DNA from: Shewanella olleyana | GTDB taxonomy: Bacteria > Pseudomonadota > Gammaproteobacteria > Enterobacterales > Shewanellaceae | DNA length: 64,000 nt | Assembly (NCBI RefSeq): GCF_023283825.1 | Contig: NZ_JAKILD010000017.1 | Coordinates: 1-64,000, forward strand | Direction of reading: 5' to 3' | Part shown: positions 53,998 to 62,365 of the stretch, piece after piece | Layout of the letters: the number at the start of each line of letters is the position of its first letter | Position numbering within the stretch: position 1 is the stretch's first letter | Translations under genes and position numbers: made by a program | Notes under the pieces: model-generated | The model's database searches: none | What the model was told of the DNA's origin: nothing | The model's input: only the letters and a program-made list of their open reading frames with translations

Positions 53998-55698
53998 ATG
54001 CTAAAAACTGTTCAGGAACGCAATGTGAGCAATAGTCAAACCCCGCTTGAACTACAACAAGTTCGTCAGCAGGTATTAGCACAGACTCAAGTGATTCAAA
54101 ACTTGATTCCGCCAACAGTCAGTTACACGACTGAAGGCAATGTGTTAGTCATCGGCCCAGAAGATTTGGCCCGATTAGCTGCAGACAAACTGTCTACTAT
54201 GGCCAATACCGTCATTTTGGCCAACGAAGCAATTACTAGCCAAGATGAAGAACATCTTGAAGCGGTAATGAATGCTGCTGTTAATAGTGAGAGCTATTAC
54301 AACAAACTTATCTCGGTTAAAGGCTTTTTAGGCCAATTCCAAGTAACGGTGGAAAGTGAAGGCCAAGACAGCAATGCTGCTGAATTGAGCTTAGTGGCAA
54401 TTCGTAAACCACACTTTGATATTGTTTTAGACTTAAGCATGAACCCATGCCTTAACCTTGAAATGCTGCCACCTGGTTATTTTTACGTAGGCCAAGATGC
54501 TGAGAAATTAGCGGATGCATTAGATCAAATTCCAGATTTAGTCGGTGAGTTTGATAAACCTCGTTATGTGAAAGTGAACAGTGATATTTGTGCTCATAAC
54601 CGTAATGGTGTTAATGGTTGTAACCGTTGTTTGAACTTCTGCCCTGCAGATGCCATCAGCAGTATCGAGCAGAAAATTGAAATCGACCCATACCTTTGTC
54701 ACGGTGCTGGTAGTTGTACCAATGCCTGTCCAACGGGGGCAATCGCTTTTGATTTACCAACGCCGCAAGCACTTCACAGCTATATTCAAAAGCTAGTTAG
54801 CCGCTACCTTGAGCAAGCTCAAGCCGCGCCAGTTATCTTATTCCATGACAGTGCCGTTGGTGCTGAGCACATTACCGCTGATTTAGTGGGTGACATTATT
54901 CCGGTTGAACTGGAAGAAATCACTGTCGCCAGCATCGATCACTGGATGTCAGCATTAGCTTGGGGTGCTCGTCAGGTATTAATTTTAAATACTGATGCGA
55001 CAGCGCCGACATTGACGCAAATGTTGAATGGTGAATTGTCACTAGCGAACACCATTTTAGATGAAATGGGTCAGCCGCAGCGTATCAGCTTGATTGATAC
55101 ACAAACGTTGGCATCGCTAAATGACAAGCTAGCTATCAGTTTAGATTGGCCATTAATCGTGCCTGCGGCGTTCTCGCCAACGACAAAGCGTGAAACTTTA
55201 TATGCTGCGATTGATCATCTTAATGAGCAAGCAGCAGCGACTGAAACCAGCATTGCAATGAGCAATGTGCCTTACGGTAAAGTCGAAGTAAACGCTGATA
55301 AATGTACCTTGTGTATGTCATGTGTTGCGACGTGTCCAACCCAAGCATTAACTGATGGTGGTGATAAACCTGCGCTTCACTTTGTTGAGCAAGATTGTGT
55401 TCAATGTGGCTTGTGTGAAAGTTCATGTCCTGAAGATGTGATTAGCATTACATCACAAATCAATCTCAATCAGGCATCACGTCAAGAGCGTCAAACTTTA
55501 AAAGAAGAGCCTCCATTTGAATGTATTCGCTGTGGTACAGCGTTTGCGACTCAATCTATGGTTCATCGCATGATAGATATGATTGGAGGTCACTCAGCAT
55601 TTAACGCCAACATCGAGCGTTTAAAAATGTGTGGTGATTGCCGCGTAAAAGATATGTTTGAAGACATTCTTGAAGACCCTGAGAAGCAACTTCGATAA
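53998..55698 (+). CDS. Multi-cluster 4Fe-4S ferredoxin-type protein
   Basis: 566 aa. N-terminal 190 residues without cysteine pairs, then CNRCLNFCPADAI and CHGAGSCTNACPTGAI, a central Rossmann-like part, then CTLCMSCVATCPTQAL and CVQCGLCESSCPEDV: at least four 4Fe-4S sites, plus a final CIRCG/CGDC pair near 510-545. It would move electrons or help build Fe-S clusters for FdhAB. A GTG at 54025 with AGGA seven bases upstream is a credible alternative start. Adjacent to the TorD-type gene (11 bp). Confidence 0.83.
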   Translation: MLKTVQERNVSNSQTPLELQQVRQQVLAQTQVIQNLIPPTVSYTTEGNVLVIGPEDLARLAADKLSTMANTVILANEAITSQDEEHLEAVMNAAVNSESYYNKLISVKGFLGQFQVTVESEGQDSNAAELSLVAIRKPHFDIVLDLSMNPCLNLEMLPPGYFYVGQDAEKLADALDQIPDLVGEFDKPRYVKVNSDICAHNRNGVNGCNRCLNFCPADAISSIEQKIEIDPYLCHGAGSCTNACPTGAIAFDLPTPQALHSYIQKLVSRYLEQAQAAPVILFHDSAVGAEHITADLVGDIIPVELEEITVASIDHWMSALAWGARQVLILNTDATAPTLTQMLNGELSLANTILDEMGQPQRISLIDTQTLASLNDKLAISLDWPLIVPAAFSPTTKRETLYAAIDHLNEQAAATETSIAMSNVPYGKVEVNADKCTLCMSCVATCPTQALTDGGDKPALHFVEQDCVQCGLCESSCPEDVISITSQINLNQASRQERQTLKEEPPFECIRCGTAFATQSMVHRMIDMIGGHSAFNANIERLKMCGDCRVKDMFEDILEDPEKQLR

Positions 55699-55708
55699 GA
55701 GACCCGAT

Positions 55709-56398
55709 ATGACCGAATTAGTTAGAGAAATTTCAGAAAACGATCAGCTACGGGCAGATATTTACCAAATATTGGCAGCCTTATTACGTCGTCAACCAAG
55801 TGCAGAGCTACTTGCATTTTTAGCTGAACTTGAAATTGATGCAGAAGAAGAAAATGACATCACTGCAGCTTGGGCTGCATTGAAAGTTGCTGCAACCAAA
55901 TACACAGAAAAAGAACTTGAAGAAGAGTACTTCAATATTTTCTACGGTGTGGGACGTGGTGAAGTATTACCTTACGGTAGCTGGTTCATGACAGGTTCAT
56001 TAATGGACAAGCCTTTAGCATTGTTACGCCAAGATCTACTGCAATTAGGTTTTGCTCGTGAAGATGAAGTCAAAGAGCCAGAGGATCATGTTGCTGCATT
56101 ATGTGAAGTAATGGGTACTTTGATTTTAGAAGCACCTGGTTACCGTCAATTAGCGTTTTACCAACGCCATATCGGCAGCTGGATTGCCCGTTTCTGTGAC
56201 ACATTAGAAAAGACACCAAGTGCTGCTTTTTACGCACCTGTTGCACAGTTAGCAAAAGCATTTTTTGAAATTGAAGCGAATGAATTTGAGCAATTAAGCT
56301 TAAACATTCCTGTTAACTGCCCTGGTAGTGAAGCAGAAGCTGCAGCATCAGAAAGTGCGGAAAAAATTGAACCTTCAACTAACGAATTGGCATCTTAA
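55709..56398 (+). CDS. TorD/DmsD-type molybdoenzyme chaperone
   Basis: 229 aa from ATG 55709; a longer frame from 55658 would overlap the Fe-S gene and has no better site. All-helical TorD fold: DIYQILAALLRRQPSAELLAFLAELE, then LEEEYFNIFYGVGRGEVLPYGSW (the YxxxFYGVGxGxxxPYxS hallmark), PEDHVAALCEVM and FYQRHIGSWIARFCDTL. Such chaperones bind the Tat signal of a molybdoenzyme and hold it until the cofactor is in place; here the client is presumably FdhA. Confidence 0.9.
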   Translation: MTELVREISENDQLRADIYQILAALLRRQPSAELLAFLAELEIDAEEENDITAAWAALKVAATKYTEKELEEEYFNIFYGVGRGEVLPYGSWFMTGSLMDKPLALLRQDLLQLGFAREDEVKEPEDHVAALCEVMGTLILEAPGYRQLAFYQRHIGSWIARFCDTLEKTPSAAFYAPVAQLAKAFFEIEANEFEQLSLNIPVNCPGSEAEAAASESAEKIEPSTNELAS

Positions 56399-56429
56399 TT
56401 TAGCCATTGTTATTGCTGGTGCAAAGATT

Positions 56430-56507
56430 TATGCCGCTGGATATAAATTCATCGGCATAGACCGAAACGGGAGGCAACTCCCACTCAATCTAGGGTGTCA
56501 GAACCCT
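56430..56507 (+). promoter_or_regulatory. Structured leader before the first Tat mini-protein gene
   Basis: Three adjacent hairpins: TATGCCG/CGGCATA (56430-56459), GGGAG-GCAA-CTCCC (56469-56482) and AGGGT/ACCCT (56492-56507). No U-run follows; the gene starts 31 bp later behind AAGGAG. A cis-acting RNA or processing site is possible. Confidence 0.5.
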
Positions 56508-56537
56508 GTTATTTAAGCGTTATATTAAGGAGAGACT

Positions 56538-56738
56538 ATGAAGAAGCAAGCTTCCGTCATGGATCGTCGTCAAATGCTAAAAGCATTGGCCGTCGGTAGT
56601 GCCGCTGGCGCAGTTGCGACTGTTAGCGGACAAGCTCTTGCTGCCTCACCAGAAGCCACACCAGTTGTGGGCAAAAGTGATGGTTACAGAGAAACAAGCC
56701 ATGTACGTAGTTACTACGACACATTACGTAGTAAGTAA
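56538..56738 (+). CDS. Formate dehydrogenase-region Tat mini-protein, copy 1
   Basis: 66 aa. Twin-arginine signal (DRRQMLKALAVGSAAGAVAT), cleavage probably after ALA near residue 35, leaving only about 30 residues: a short linker and GYRETSHVRSYYDTLR (49-64). That end is nearly identical in the second copy (62150). Matches the TIGR02811-type family known only as Tat targets beside formate dehydrogenases. Starts 18 bp before fdhA; AAGGAGA precedes it. Its role is unknown: subunit, Tat-chaperone decoy or cofactor-binding peptide. Confidence 0.85.
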   Translation: MKKQASVMDRRQMLKALAVGSAAGAVATVSGQALAASPEATPVVGKSDGYRETSHVRSYYDTLRSK

Positions 56739-56755
56739 TTTAAGGAGAATATGTG

Positions 56756-59605
56756 ATGCGATTAACCCGCAAAACAGAAAAAGTTGAAGTAGCAGAAAAA
56801 CCTGCTCTTGGACTGAATCGTCGCCAATTTTTGAAGTCAGCAACATTCGCTACCGGCGGAATTGCAGCGGCATCAATGCTTGGTGCTGGAATGATGCGTA
56901 AAGCTGAAGCCAAAGATGTGCCACACGATGCACCAACTGAAGTAAAACGTACTATTTGTTCTCACTGTTCAGTGGGCTGTGGTATTTATGCTGAAGTACA
57001 AAATGGTGTTTGGACTGGTCAAGAGCCAGCATTCGATCATCCATTTAACGCTGGTGGTCACTGTGCTAAAGGTGCTGCATTACGTGAGCATGGTCATGGT
57101 GAGAAACGTCTTAAGTACCCAATGAAGCTGGAAGGCGGAAAGTGGAAGAAACTTTCTTGGGATCAAGCGATTGAAGAAGTTGGTCAAAAAGCATTAGACA
57201 TCCGTCAAGAGTCTGGTCCTGATTCAGTATTCTTCATGGGTAGTGCTAAGTTCTCTAACGAACAAGCTTATATGTACCGTAAATTAGCAGCAATGTGGGG
57301 CACGAACAATGTCGATCACTCTGCACGTATTTGTCACTCTACCACTGTAGCCGGTGTTGCAAACACTTGGGGTTACGGTGCGCAAACGAACTCATTTAAT
57401 GACATTCGTAAATCGAAAGCGATGATGTTCATCGGTTCGAACCCTTGTGAAGCTCACCCAGTTTCAATGCAACACATCCTTGAAGGTAAAGAGCGCGGCG
57501 CGAAAATTATCGTAGTCGACCCTCGTTTCACCCGAACTGCAGCTAAGTCTGATGAGTTCGTGCATATTCGTCCTGGTACGGATATTCCTTACATTTATGG
57601 TTTGTTGTGGCATATTTTTGAAAACGGTTGGGAAGACCAAACTTTCATCGACCAACGTGTATACGGTATGGAACGTATCCGTGAGGAAGTGAAAAAGTGG
57701 AATCCTGCAGAAGTTGAAAATGTTGCTGGTGTACCTGAAAAGCAAATGCATCGTGTGGCTAAACTACTAGCAGAAACTAAACCTGGTACTGTGGTTTGGT
57801 GTATGGGTGGTACTCAGCATCACGTCGGTAATGCTAACACTCGCGCATACTGTATCCTGCAATTAGCCCTTGGTAACATGGGTGTTGAAGGTGGTGGTAC
57901 TAACATTTTCCGTGGTCACGATAACGTTCAAGGTGCAACTGACTTTGGCTTATTGTTCGACACGCTACCTGGTTACTACGGCCTGAAAACAGGTTCTTGG
58001 AAACATTGGTGTAATGTATGGGATCTTGATTACGATTGGGTTAAAAACCGCTTCGACCAAGCTCAGCATTTAGGCCAAGACCCAATGACTTCAACGGGTA
58101 TCCCATGTTCACGTTGGCATGATGGTGTACTTGAAGACAAATCTAAGATTGCTCAGAACGACAACATTCGTATGTCATTCTTCTGGGGCCAATCTGTCAA
58201 CACTGAAACTCGTGGTCGTGAAGTGCGTGAAGCATTGAACAAAATGGACACAGTAGTTGTTGTGGATCCTTTCCCAACAATGGCAGGTGTTATGCACGAG
58301 CGTACTGATGGCGTTTACTTATTGCCTGCAGCAACTCAGTTTGAAACTTACGGTTCTGTGTCAGCTTCAAACCGCTCACTACAGTGGCGTACACAGGTTA
58401 TCGAACCATTATTTGAGTCAAAAGCTGACCACATTATTATGTACAAGCTGGCGAAAAAGTGGGGCATCGAAGCCGAATTCTGTAAGCATATTAAAGTGAA
58501 TGGCGATGAGCCATTAATTGAAGATATGACTCGCGAGTTCAACAAAGGTATGTGGACGATTGGTTACACAGGCCAAAGCCCTGAACGTTTGAAAATGCAC
58601 CAAGAAAACTGGGGCACGTTCGATATTGAAAGCTTAGAAGCACCAGGTGGTCCAGCTAAAGGTGAAACTTACGGTTTACCTTGGCCTTGTTGGGGCACAC
58701 CAGAAAACAAACATCCAGGTACACAAATTCTGTACCGTACTGGACGTGAAGTTAAGTATGGTGGCGGTAACTTCCGCGCACGTTACGGTGTTGAGCATGA
58801 AGGTAACAACATTCTTGCTGAAGGTTCTTACTCTAAAGGCAGTGAAATCCAAGACGGTTATCCTGAATTTACCGCAGACATGCTTAAACAGCTTGGCTGG
58901 TGGGATGATTTAACCGCTGAAGAAAAAGTTCATGCTGAAGGGAAAAACTGGAAAACAGATATTTCTGGTGGTATCCAACGTGTTGCGATTAATCACGGTT
59001 GTATCCCTTATGGTAACGCGAAAGCGCGTGTTATCGTTTGGAACTTCCCAGATGATATCCCAATCCATCGTGAGCCATTATATACCCCTCGTCGTGACTT
59101 AGTGTCTAAGTACCCAACTTACGAAGATCGTATGGTTGCACGTCTTCCTACTCTGTATAAGTCTATTCAAGATAAAGACTTTGCAAAAGACTTCCCATTA
59201 GCAGTAACTACGGGTCGTTTAGTTGAGTATGAAGGTGGAGGTGAAGAAACGCGCTCAAATCCATGGCTTGCAGAATTACAGCAAGAAATGTTTATTGAGA
59301 TTAACCCTGCTGATGCAGCAGATCGCGGCTTACGTGATGGTGATGACGTATTCGTTCACAGTCCAGAAGGCGCTAAAATCACAGTTAAAGCAATGGTGAC
59401 TCCACGAGTCATTGCTGGTGAATGTTTCATGCCATACCACTTCGCGGGTGTTTTCGAAGGCAAGAGCCTAGAGAAGAATTACCCTGAAGGCACGGTGCCT
59501 TACGTTATTGGTGAAGCAGCCAATACCGTAATGACCTACGGTTATGACGTTGTGACTCAGATGCAAGAGACTAAGTCTAGCTTGTGTCAGATCAGCAAAG
59601 CCTAA
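56756..59605 (+). CDS. fdhA: Formate dehydrogenase catalytic subunit, copy 1
   Basis: 949 aa from ATG 56756 (TAAGGAGAAT before it; a GTG three bases earlier is also possible). Tat signal NRRQFLKSATFATGG at 21-35; 4Fe-4S cluster Cys68, Cys71, Cys75, Cys103; the catalytic residue is Cys193 in SARICHSTT, where other enzymes have selenocysteine. Then bis-MGD-binding domains, with GHDNVQGATDFG, GGTQHHVGNANTRA and the C-terminal VVTQMQ. It oxidises formate to CO2 with Mo (or W) bis-MGD. Next gene: fdhB, 26 bp away. Confidence 0.94.
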   Translation: MRLTRKTEKVEVAEKPALGLNRRQFLKSATFATGGIAAASMLGAGMMRKAEAKDVPHDAPTEVKRTICSHCSVGCGIYAEVQNGVWTGQEPAFDHPFNAGGHCAKGAALREHGHGEKRLKYPMKLEGGKWKKLSWDQAIEEVGQKALDIRQESGPDSVFFMGSAKFSNEQAYMYRKLAAMWGTNNVDHSARICHSTTVAGVANTWGYGAQTNSFNDIRKSKAMMFIGSNPCEAHPVSMQHILEGKERGAKIIVVDPRFTRTAAKSDEFVHIRPGTDIPYIYGLLWHIFENGWEDQTFIDQRVYGMERIREEVKKWNPAEVENVAGVPEKQMHRVAKLLAETKPGTVVWCMGGTQHHVGNANTRAYCILQLALGNMGVEGGGTNIFRGHDNVQGATDFGLLFDTLPGYYGLKTGSWKHWCNVWDLDYDWVKNRFDQAQHLGQDPMTSTGIPCSRWHDGVLEDKSKIAQNDNIRMSFFWGQSVNTETRGREVREALNKMDTVVVVDPFPTMAGVMHERTDGVYLLPAATQFETYGSVSASNRSLQWRTQVIEPLFESKADHIIMYKLAKKWGIEAEFCKHIKVNGDEPLIEDMTREFNKGMWTIGYTGQSPERLKMHQENWGTFDIESLEAPGGPAKGETYGLPWPCWGTPENKHPGTQILYRTGREVKYGGGNFRARYGVEHEGNNILAEGSYSKGSEIQDGYPEFTADMLKQLGWWDDLTAEEKVHAEGKNWKTDISGGIQRVAINHGCIPYGNAKARVIVWNFPDDIPIHREPLYTPRRDLVSKYPTYEDRMVARLPTLYKSIQDKDFAKDFPLAVTTGRLVEYEGGGEETRSNPWLAELQQEMFIEINPADAADRGLRDGDDVFVHSPEGAKITVKAMVTPRVIAGECFMPYHFAGVFEGKSLEKNYPEGTVPYVIGEAANTVMTYGYDVVTQMQETKSSLCQISKA

Positions 59606-59631
59606 TTAACTTGATGAGGAGATAAGCCACT

Positions 59632-60228
59632 ATGGCAGTCATGAAATTTTTGTGTGACACAAAACGCTGCATCGAGTGTAACGGTTGCGTCACAGCTTGT
59701 AAGAACGAAAACGATTCCGCTCTAGAGTGGGGTATTCAACGTCGTCGCGTGGTTACTATCAATGATGGTGAACCAGGCGAAGCATCTATCTCAGTTGCAT
59801 GTATGCACTGTACTGATGCACCTTGTATGGCCGTATGTCCGGCGGATTGTTTTTATCAAACCGACGACGGCATTGTATTGCACGATAAAGATACTTGTAT
59901 CGGTTGTGGTTACTGTTTCTATGCTTGTCCTTTCGGTGCTCCACAGTTCCCGAAAAAGACTGCATTTGGTAGCCGAGGCAAAATGGATAAGTGTACTTTC
60001 TGTGCCGGTGGCCCAGAAGAGAACCATTCAGATGCCGAACGTCAGAAATATGGTGCAAACCGTATTGCTGAAGGTAAATTACCTATGTGTGCAGAGCTTT
60101 GTTCAACCAAAGCATTGTTAGCTGGTGATGCAGATATCGTATCGACTATTTACCGCGAGCGTATGGCAAAACGTGGTAACCCAGATGCTATCTGGGGCTA
60201 TGACCCAAAAACGGGTGATATGGTTTAG
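59632..60228 (+). CDS. fdhB: Formate dehydrogenase iron-sulfur subunit
   Basis: 198 aa with 18 cysteines: CIECNGCVTAC (13-23), CMHCTDAPCMAVC (57-69), CIGCGYCFYAC (89-99) and CTFC/CAELC (121-157), giving four [4Fe-4S] clusters in the FdnH/DmsB arrangement. It carries electrons from FdhA to FdhC. No membrane helix is visible, unlike FdnH. Preceded by GAGGAG; followed by fdhC after 49 bp. Confidence 0.94.
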   Translation: MAVMKFLCDTKRCIECNGCVTACKNENDSALEWGIQRRRVVTINDGEPGEASISVACMHCTDAPCMAVCPADCFYQTDDGIVLHDKDTCIGCGYCFYACPFGAPQFPKKTAFGSRGKMDKCTFCAGGPEENHSDAERQKYGANRIAEGKLPMCAELCSTKALLAGDADIVSTIYRERMAKRGNPDAIWGYDPKTGDMV

Positions 60229-60277
60229 GCAGTGCATAAGGTTACGGACTTAGTCCGTAACCAAGCAAGGAGTGACA

Positions 60278-61288
60278 ATGTTAAACAAACAGTTAAACAA
60301 ATCACTGCGTAGCTTGTTTGCACTGTTGGTTCTGGTGATGGGGTTAGGGTTTTCAACCACAACTTTGGCAGCAGATGAACAATCAAGTAAGCAGCAGGCA
60401 GCAAAGGATAATCCAGCTGAGTTATGGCGAGCGGTTAAGGGCGGTGAAACTGGCCGCACTACTGCTCAAGGTATTGAGCCGGGTGTGCTGATTAATGTTG
60501 GCGGTAATGAAGGTAGAATAATCAGAGATGACTATATTACTCCTGGAGTAGCATTAGCTCTCGTAGGTGTATTTGGTGCATTTTTAGTATTTTATTTTGT
60601 AAATGGCCCAGCAAGGTTAGGTAAAGGTTTTTCAGGCAAAATGATTGAGCGATGGTCTAAGGCAGATATTTGGCTGCATTGGATTATGGCGATTGCTTGT
60701 TTAGCTTTGATGCTGACAGGTCTGGTGATCATATTAGGTAAAATTGTAATACAACCTTATGTGAGCAGCAGTATTTGGGCTGGTATTATCGCCTTTAGTA
60801 AATTGGTACATGATTGGACGGGTCCAATATTCATCGTGTCTTGGTTGATATGTATCGTTAAATGGATGCCGCTTCAAACCATTAAAATGTACGATCTTAA
60901 ATGGTTTTTAGTGGTTGGTGGTTACATCAACTTTGGTCCGTTTAAAGGTAAGCATCCAGACAGTGGTTTTGCTAATGCTGGTGAGAAAATGTGGTTCTGG
61001 ACACTTGTGCTGTTCGGTCTATTTATCAGTGTTTCAGGCATGATGCTTGTATTACCTGGTTTAGATTTACCACGTGAAGCCTCTATGTTGGCATTGCTTG
61101 TTCATGGCGTGAGTGCCGCAATCTTAATTGCATTTACTATTGTGCATATTTGGATGGCAACAGCCTTGAGTGAAGGTGGTTTAGAGTCAATGATCTCTGG
61201 CTACTGTGATGAAAACTGGGCAGTTCAACATCACAACCTTTGGTACGATGAAATCAAAGCCAATGGTACGTTGAAATACCAAAAGTAA
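60278..61288 (+). CDS. fdhC: Formate dehydrogenase cytochrome b subunit
   Basis: 336 aa from ATG 60278 (AAGGAGTGACA before it). Signal segment 1-33 (TLAA), an extracytoplasmic stretch, then five membrane segments: 90-110, then the cytochrome b core with DIWLHWIMAIACLALMLTGL, LVHDWTGPIFIVSW, MLALLVHGVSAAILIAFTIVHIWMA; histidines in these segments bind heme b. It passes electrons to the quinone pool. Longer at the N-terminus than FdnI. Ends at a very strong terminator. Confidence 0.93.
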   Translation: MLNKQLNKSLRSLFALLVLVMGLGFSTTTLAADEQSSKQQAAKDNPAELWRAVKGGETGRTTAQGIEPGVLINVGGNEGRIIRDDYITPGVALALVGVFGAFLVFYFVNGPARLGKGFSGKMIERWSKADIWLHWIMAIACLALMLTGLVIILGKIVIQPYVSSSIWAGIIAFSKLVHDWTGPIFIVSWLICIVKWMPLQTIKMYDLKWFLVVGGYINFGPFKGKHPDSGFANAGEKMWFWTLVLFGLFISVSGMMLVLPGLDLPREASMLALLVHGVSAAILIAFTIVHIWMATALSEGGLESMISGYCDENWAVQHHNLWYDEIKANGTLKYQK

Positions 61289-61317
61289 ATTAGCAAAGCA
61301 ATCTAGCTTACGCTGTG

Positions 61318-61357
61318 AAAAACACCTCAACTGAGATTATCTCGTTGAGGTGTTTTT
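61318..61357 (+). terminator. Strong intrinsic terminator after fdhC
   Basis: A 14-bp stem, 61318-61331 with 61344-61357, plus an inner GAGA/TCTC stem, five terminal T. It ends the first fdh operon. Confidence 0.93.
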
Positions 61358-62149
61358 ATTTGGCAGCTATTTTTTACTGATATGTCGATAAGCTCTTTAT
61401 TCATAGTACCCAGTGAATATAATTAGTGAAGGTTTTTATTATGTAAACAAGCTGTCTTTTCAAAGGGCGATATTCATGGGCTAAAACGCCCGATAAATAA
61501 ACCTTGGGCATATCTCTCACTGACTCGATTTCAAAAAGTGACCTTCCTCTAGATTGTGATTTCCCTTCTCAATTAAGCACTGCTATAACCTGTCGTTTTT
61601 GACTGTAACCTCCGAACAAATAATCTCTCTATCTTTGCCATATTTTAAATAAAGACGTCATTCGATTGTTAATGGGTTCATTAAAGCCAGTTAATCTTAT
61701 TTTACTAACGTTTTAATAGCTAAAAGTACTACAGAAGCTAGTTTTAAGTACCAAAAGCTATATGCAAATGGGAAGGCTTATCACTACTCATTAAGCATGA
61801 CAATCCGGACTAACTTTATGAGATGTTAAAGTTTTTAACAATAGTTTCTTAGCCAATTGACGATTGGTTATCGGTGCAATGAGAGGTACTTATTTTAAAG
61901 TATGACTCAGTTAACGCTTTGTCGATTTTGTGTCGTTTTTTGGATTATGAACGGGGGTCAGATCAATTTATTTCAGCCTATCTCCCTATATATTAGCCGC
62001 GTTAATTTATGAAGATTATTCATTTAGAAGTGTTTTTACCTTTTTGGTCCACTTTCATTAACTCGTTGTTAACAACTGGTTTTTGGTAATCGAAAAGGCC
62101 TATGAGGGCATCAACCAAGATGTTGATGTGATTTAAACCGGGAGTAAAG
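61358..62149. other. Noncoding region before the second fdh operon
   Basis: About 790 bp with no supported ORF. Contains CCAAT-TGACG-ATTGG (61854-61868), GGGGTCAGATC near 61945-61955, a GTTGTTAACAAC palindrome at 62065-62076 and a hairpin CATCAAC/GTTGATG at 62109-62128 right before the Shine-Dalgarno GGGAG. No sigma-54-like site was seen, so this operon is probably controlled differently from the accessory operon. Confidence 0.5.
62109..62128 (+). promoter_or_regulatory. Hairpin in the leader of the second mini-protein gene
   Basis: CATCAAC (62109-62115) pairs with GTTGATG (62122-62128). It ends 21 bp before the ATG and could affect translation. There is no T-run. Confidence 0.35.
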
Positions 62150-62347
62150 ATGAAGAAGCAACAGCCTGATCTGAACCGCAGATCTTTGCTGAAAGCCATC
62201 ACCGTAGGTAGCGCTGCTACTGCAGCTATCGCTGTATCAGGTGTGAGTGTGGCTAAAGCAACCGAGAGTAACATTGGCAGCACTGATGCTAAAGGTTACA
62301 AAGAAACTGCGCATATTCGTAGCTACTACGATAGCTTACGCGGCTAA
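62150..62347 (+). CDS. Formate dehydrogenase-region Tat mini-protein, copy 2
   Basis: 65 aa. NRRSLLKAITVGSAATAAIA is the twin-arginine signal; the last part GYKETAHIRSYYDSLR (49-64) is aligned residue for residue with copy 1 (56538-56738). Linker residues in between differ freely, so the C-terminal 16 residues are under selection. It precedes the second fdhA by 18 bp. Confidence 0.85.
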   Translation: MKKQQPDLNRRSLLKAITVGSAATAAIAVSGVSVAKATESNIGSTDAKGYKETAHIRSYYDSLRG

Positions 62348-62365
62348 ATTCAGGAGAAATAAGCG

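Noticed and set aside
56430..56507. Molybdenum-cofactor riboswitch
   Set aside because: The hairpins lack the loop text of the Moco motif that I remember; only a general structured leader is supported.
57320..57350. Selenocysteine codon in fdhA
   Set aside because: The catalytic codon is TGT (Cys) in both copies, and no in-frame TGA occurs; no SECIS is needed.
59762..60121. 119-aa frame inside fdhB
   Set aside because: A shadow of fdhB, whose cysteine pattern fixes the true frame.
61373..61395. Sigma-54-like TGGCAG before the second fdh operon
   Set aside because: No GC at the -12 position with correct spacing.
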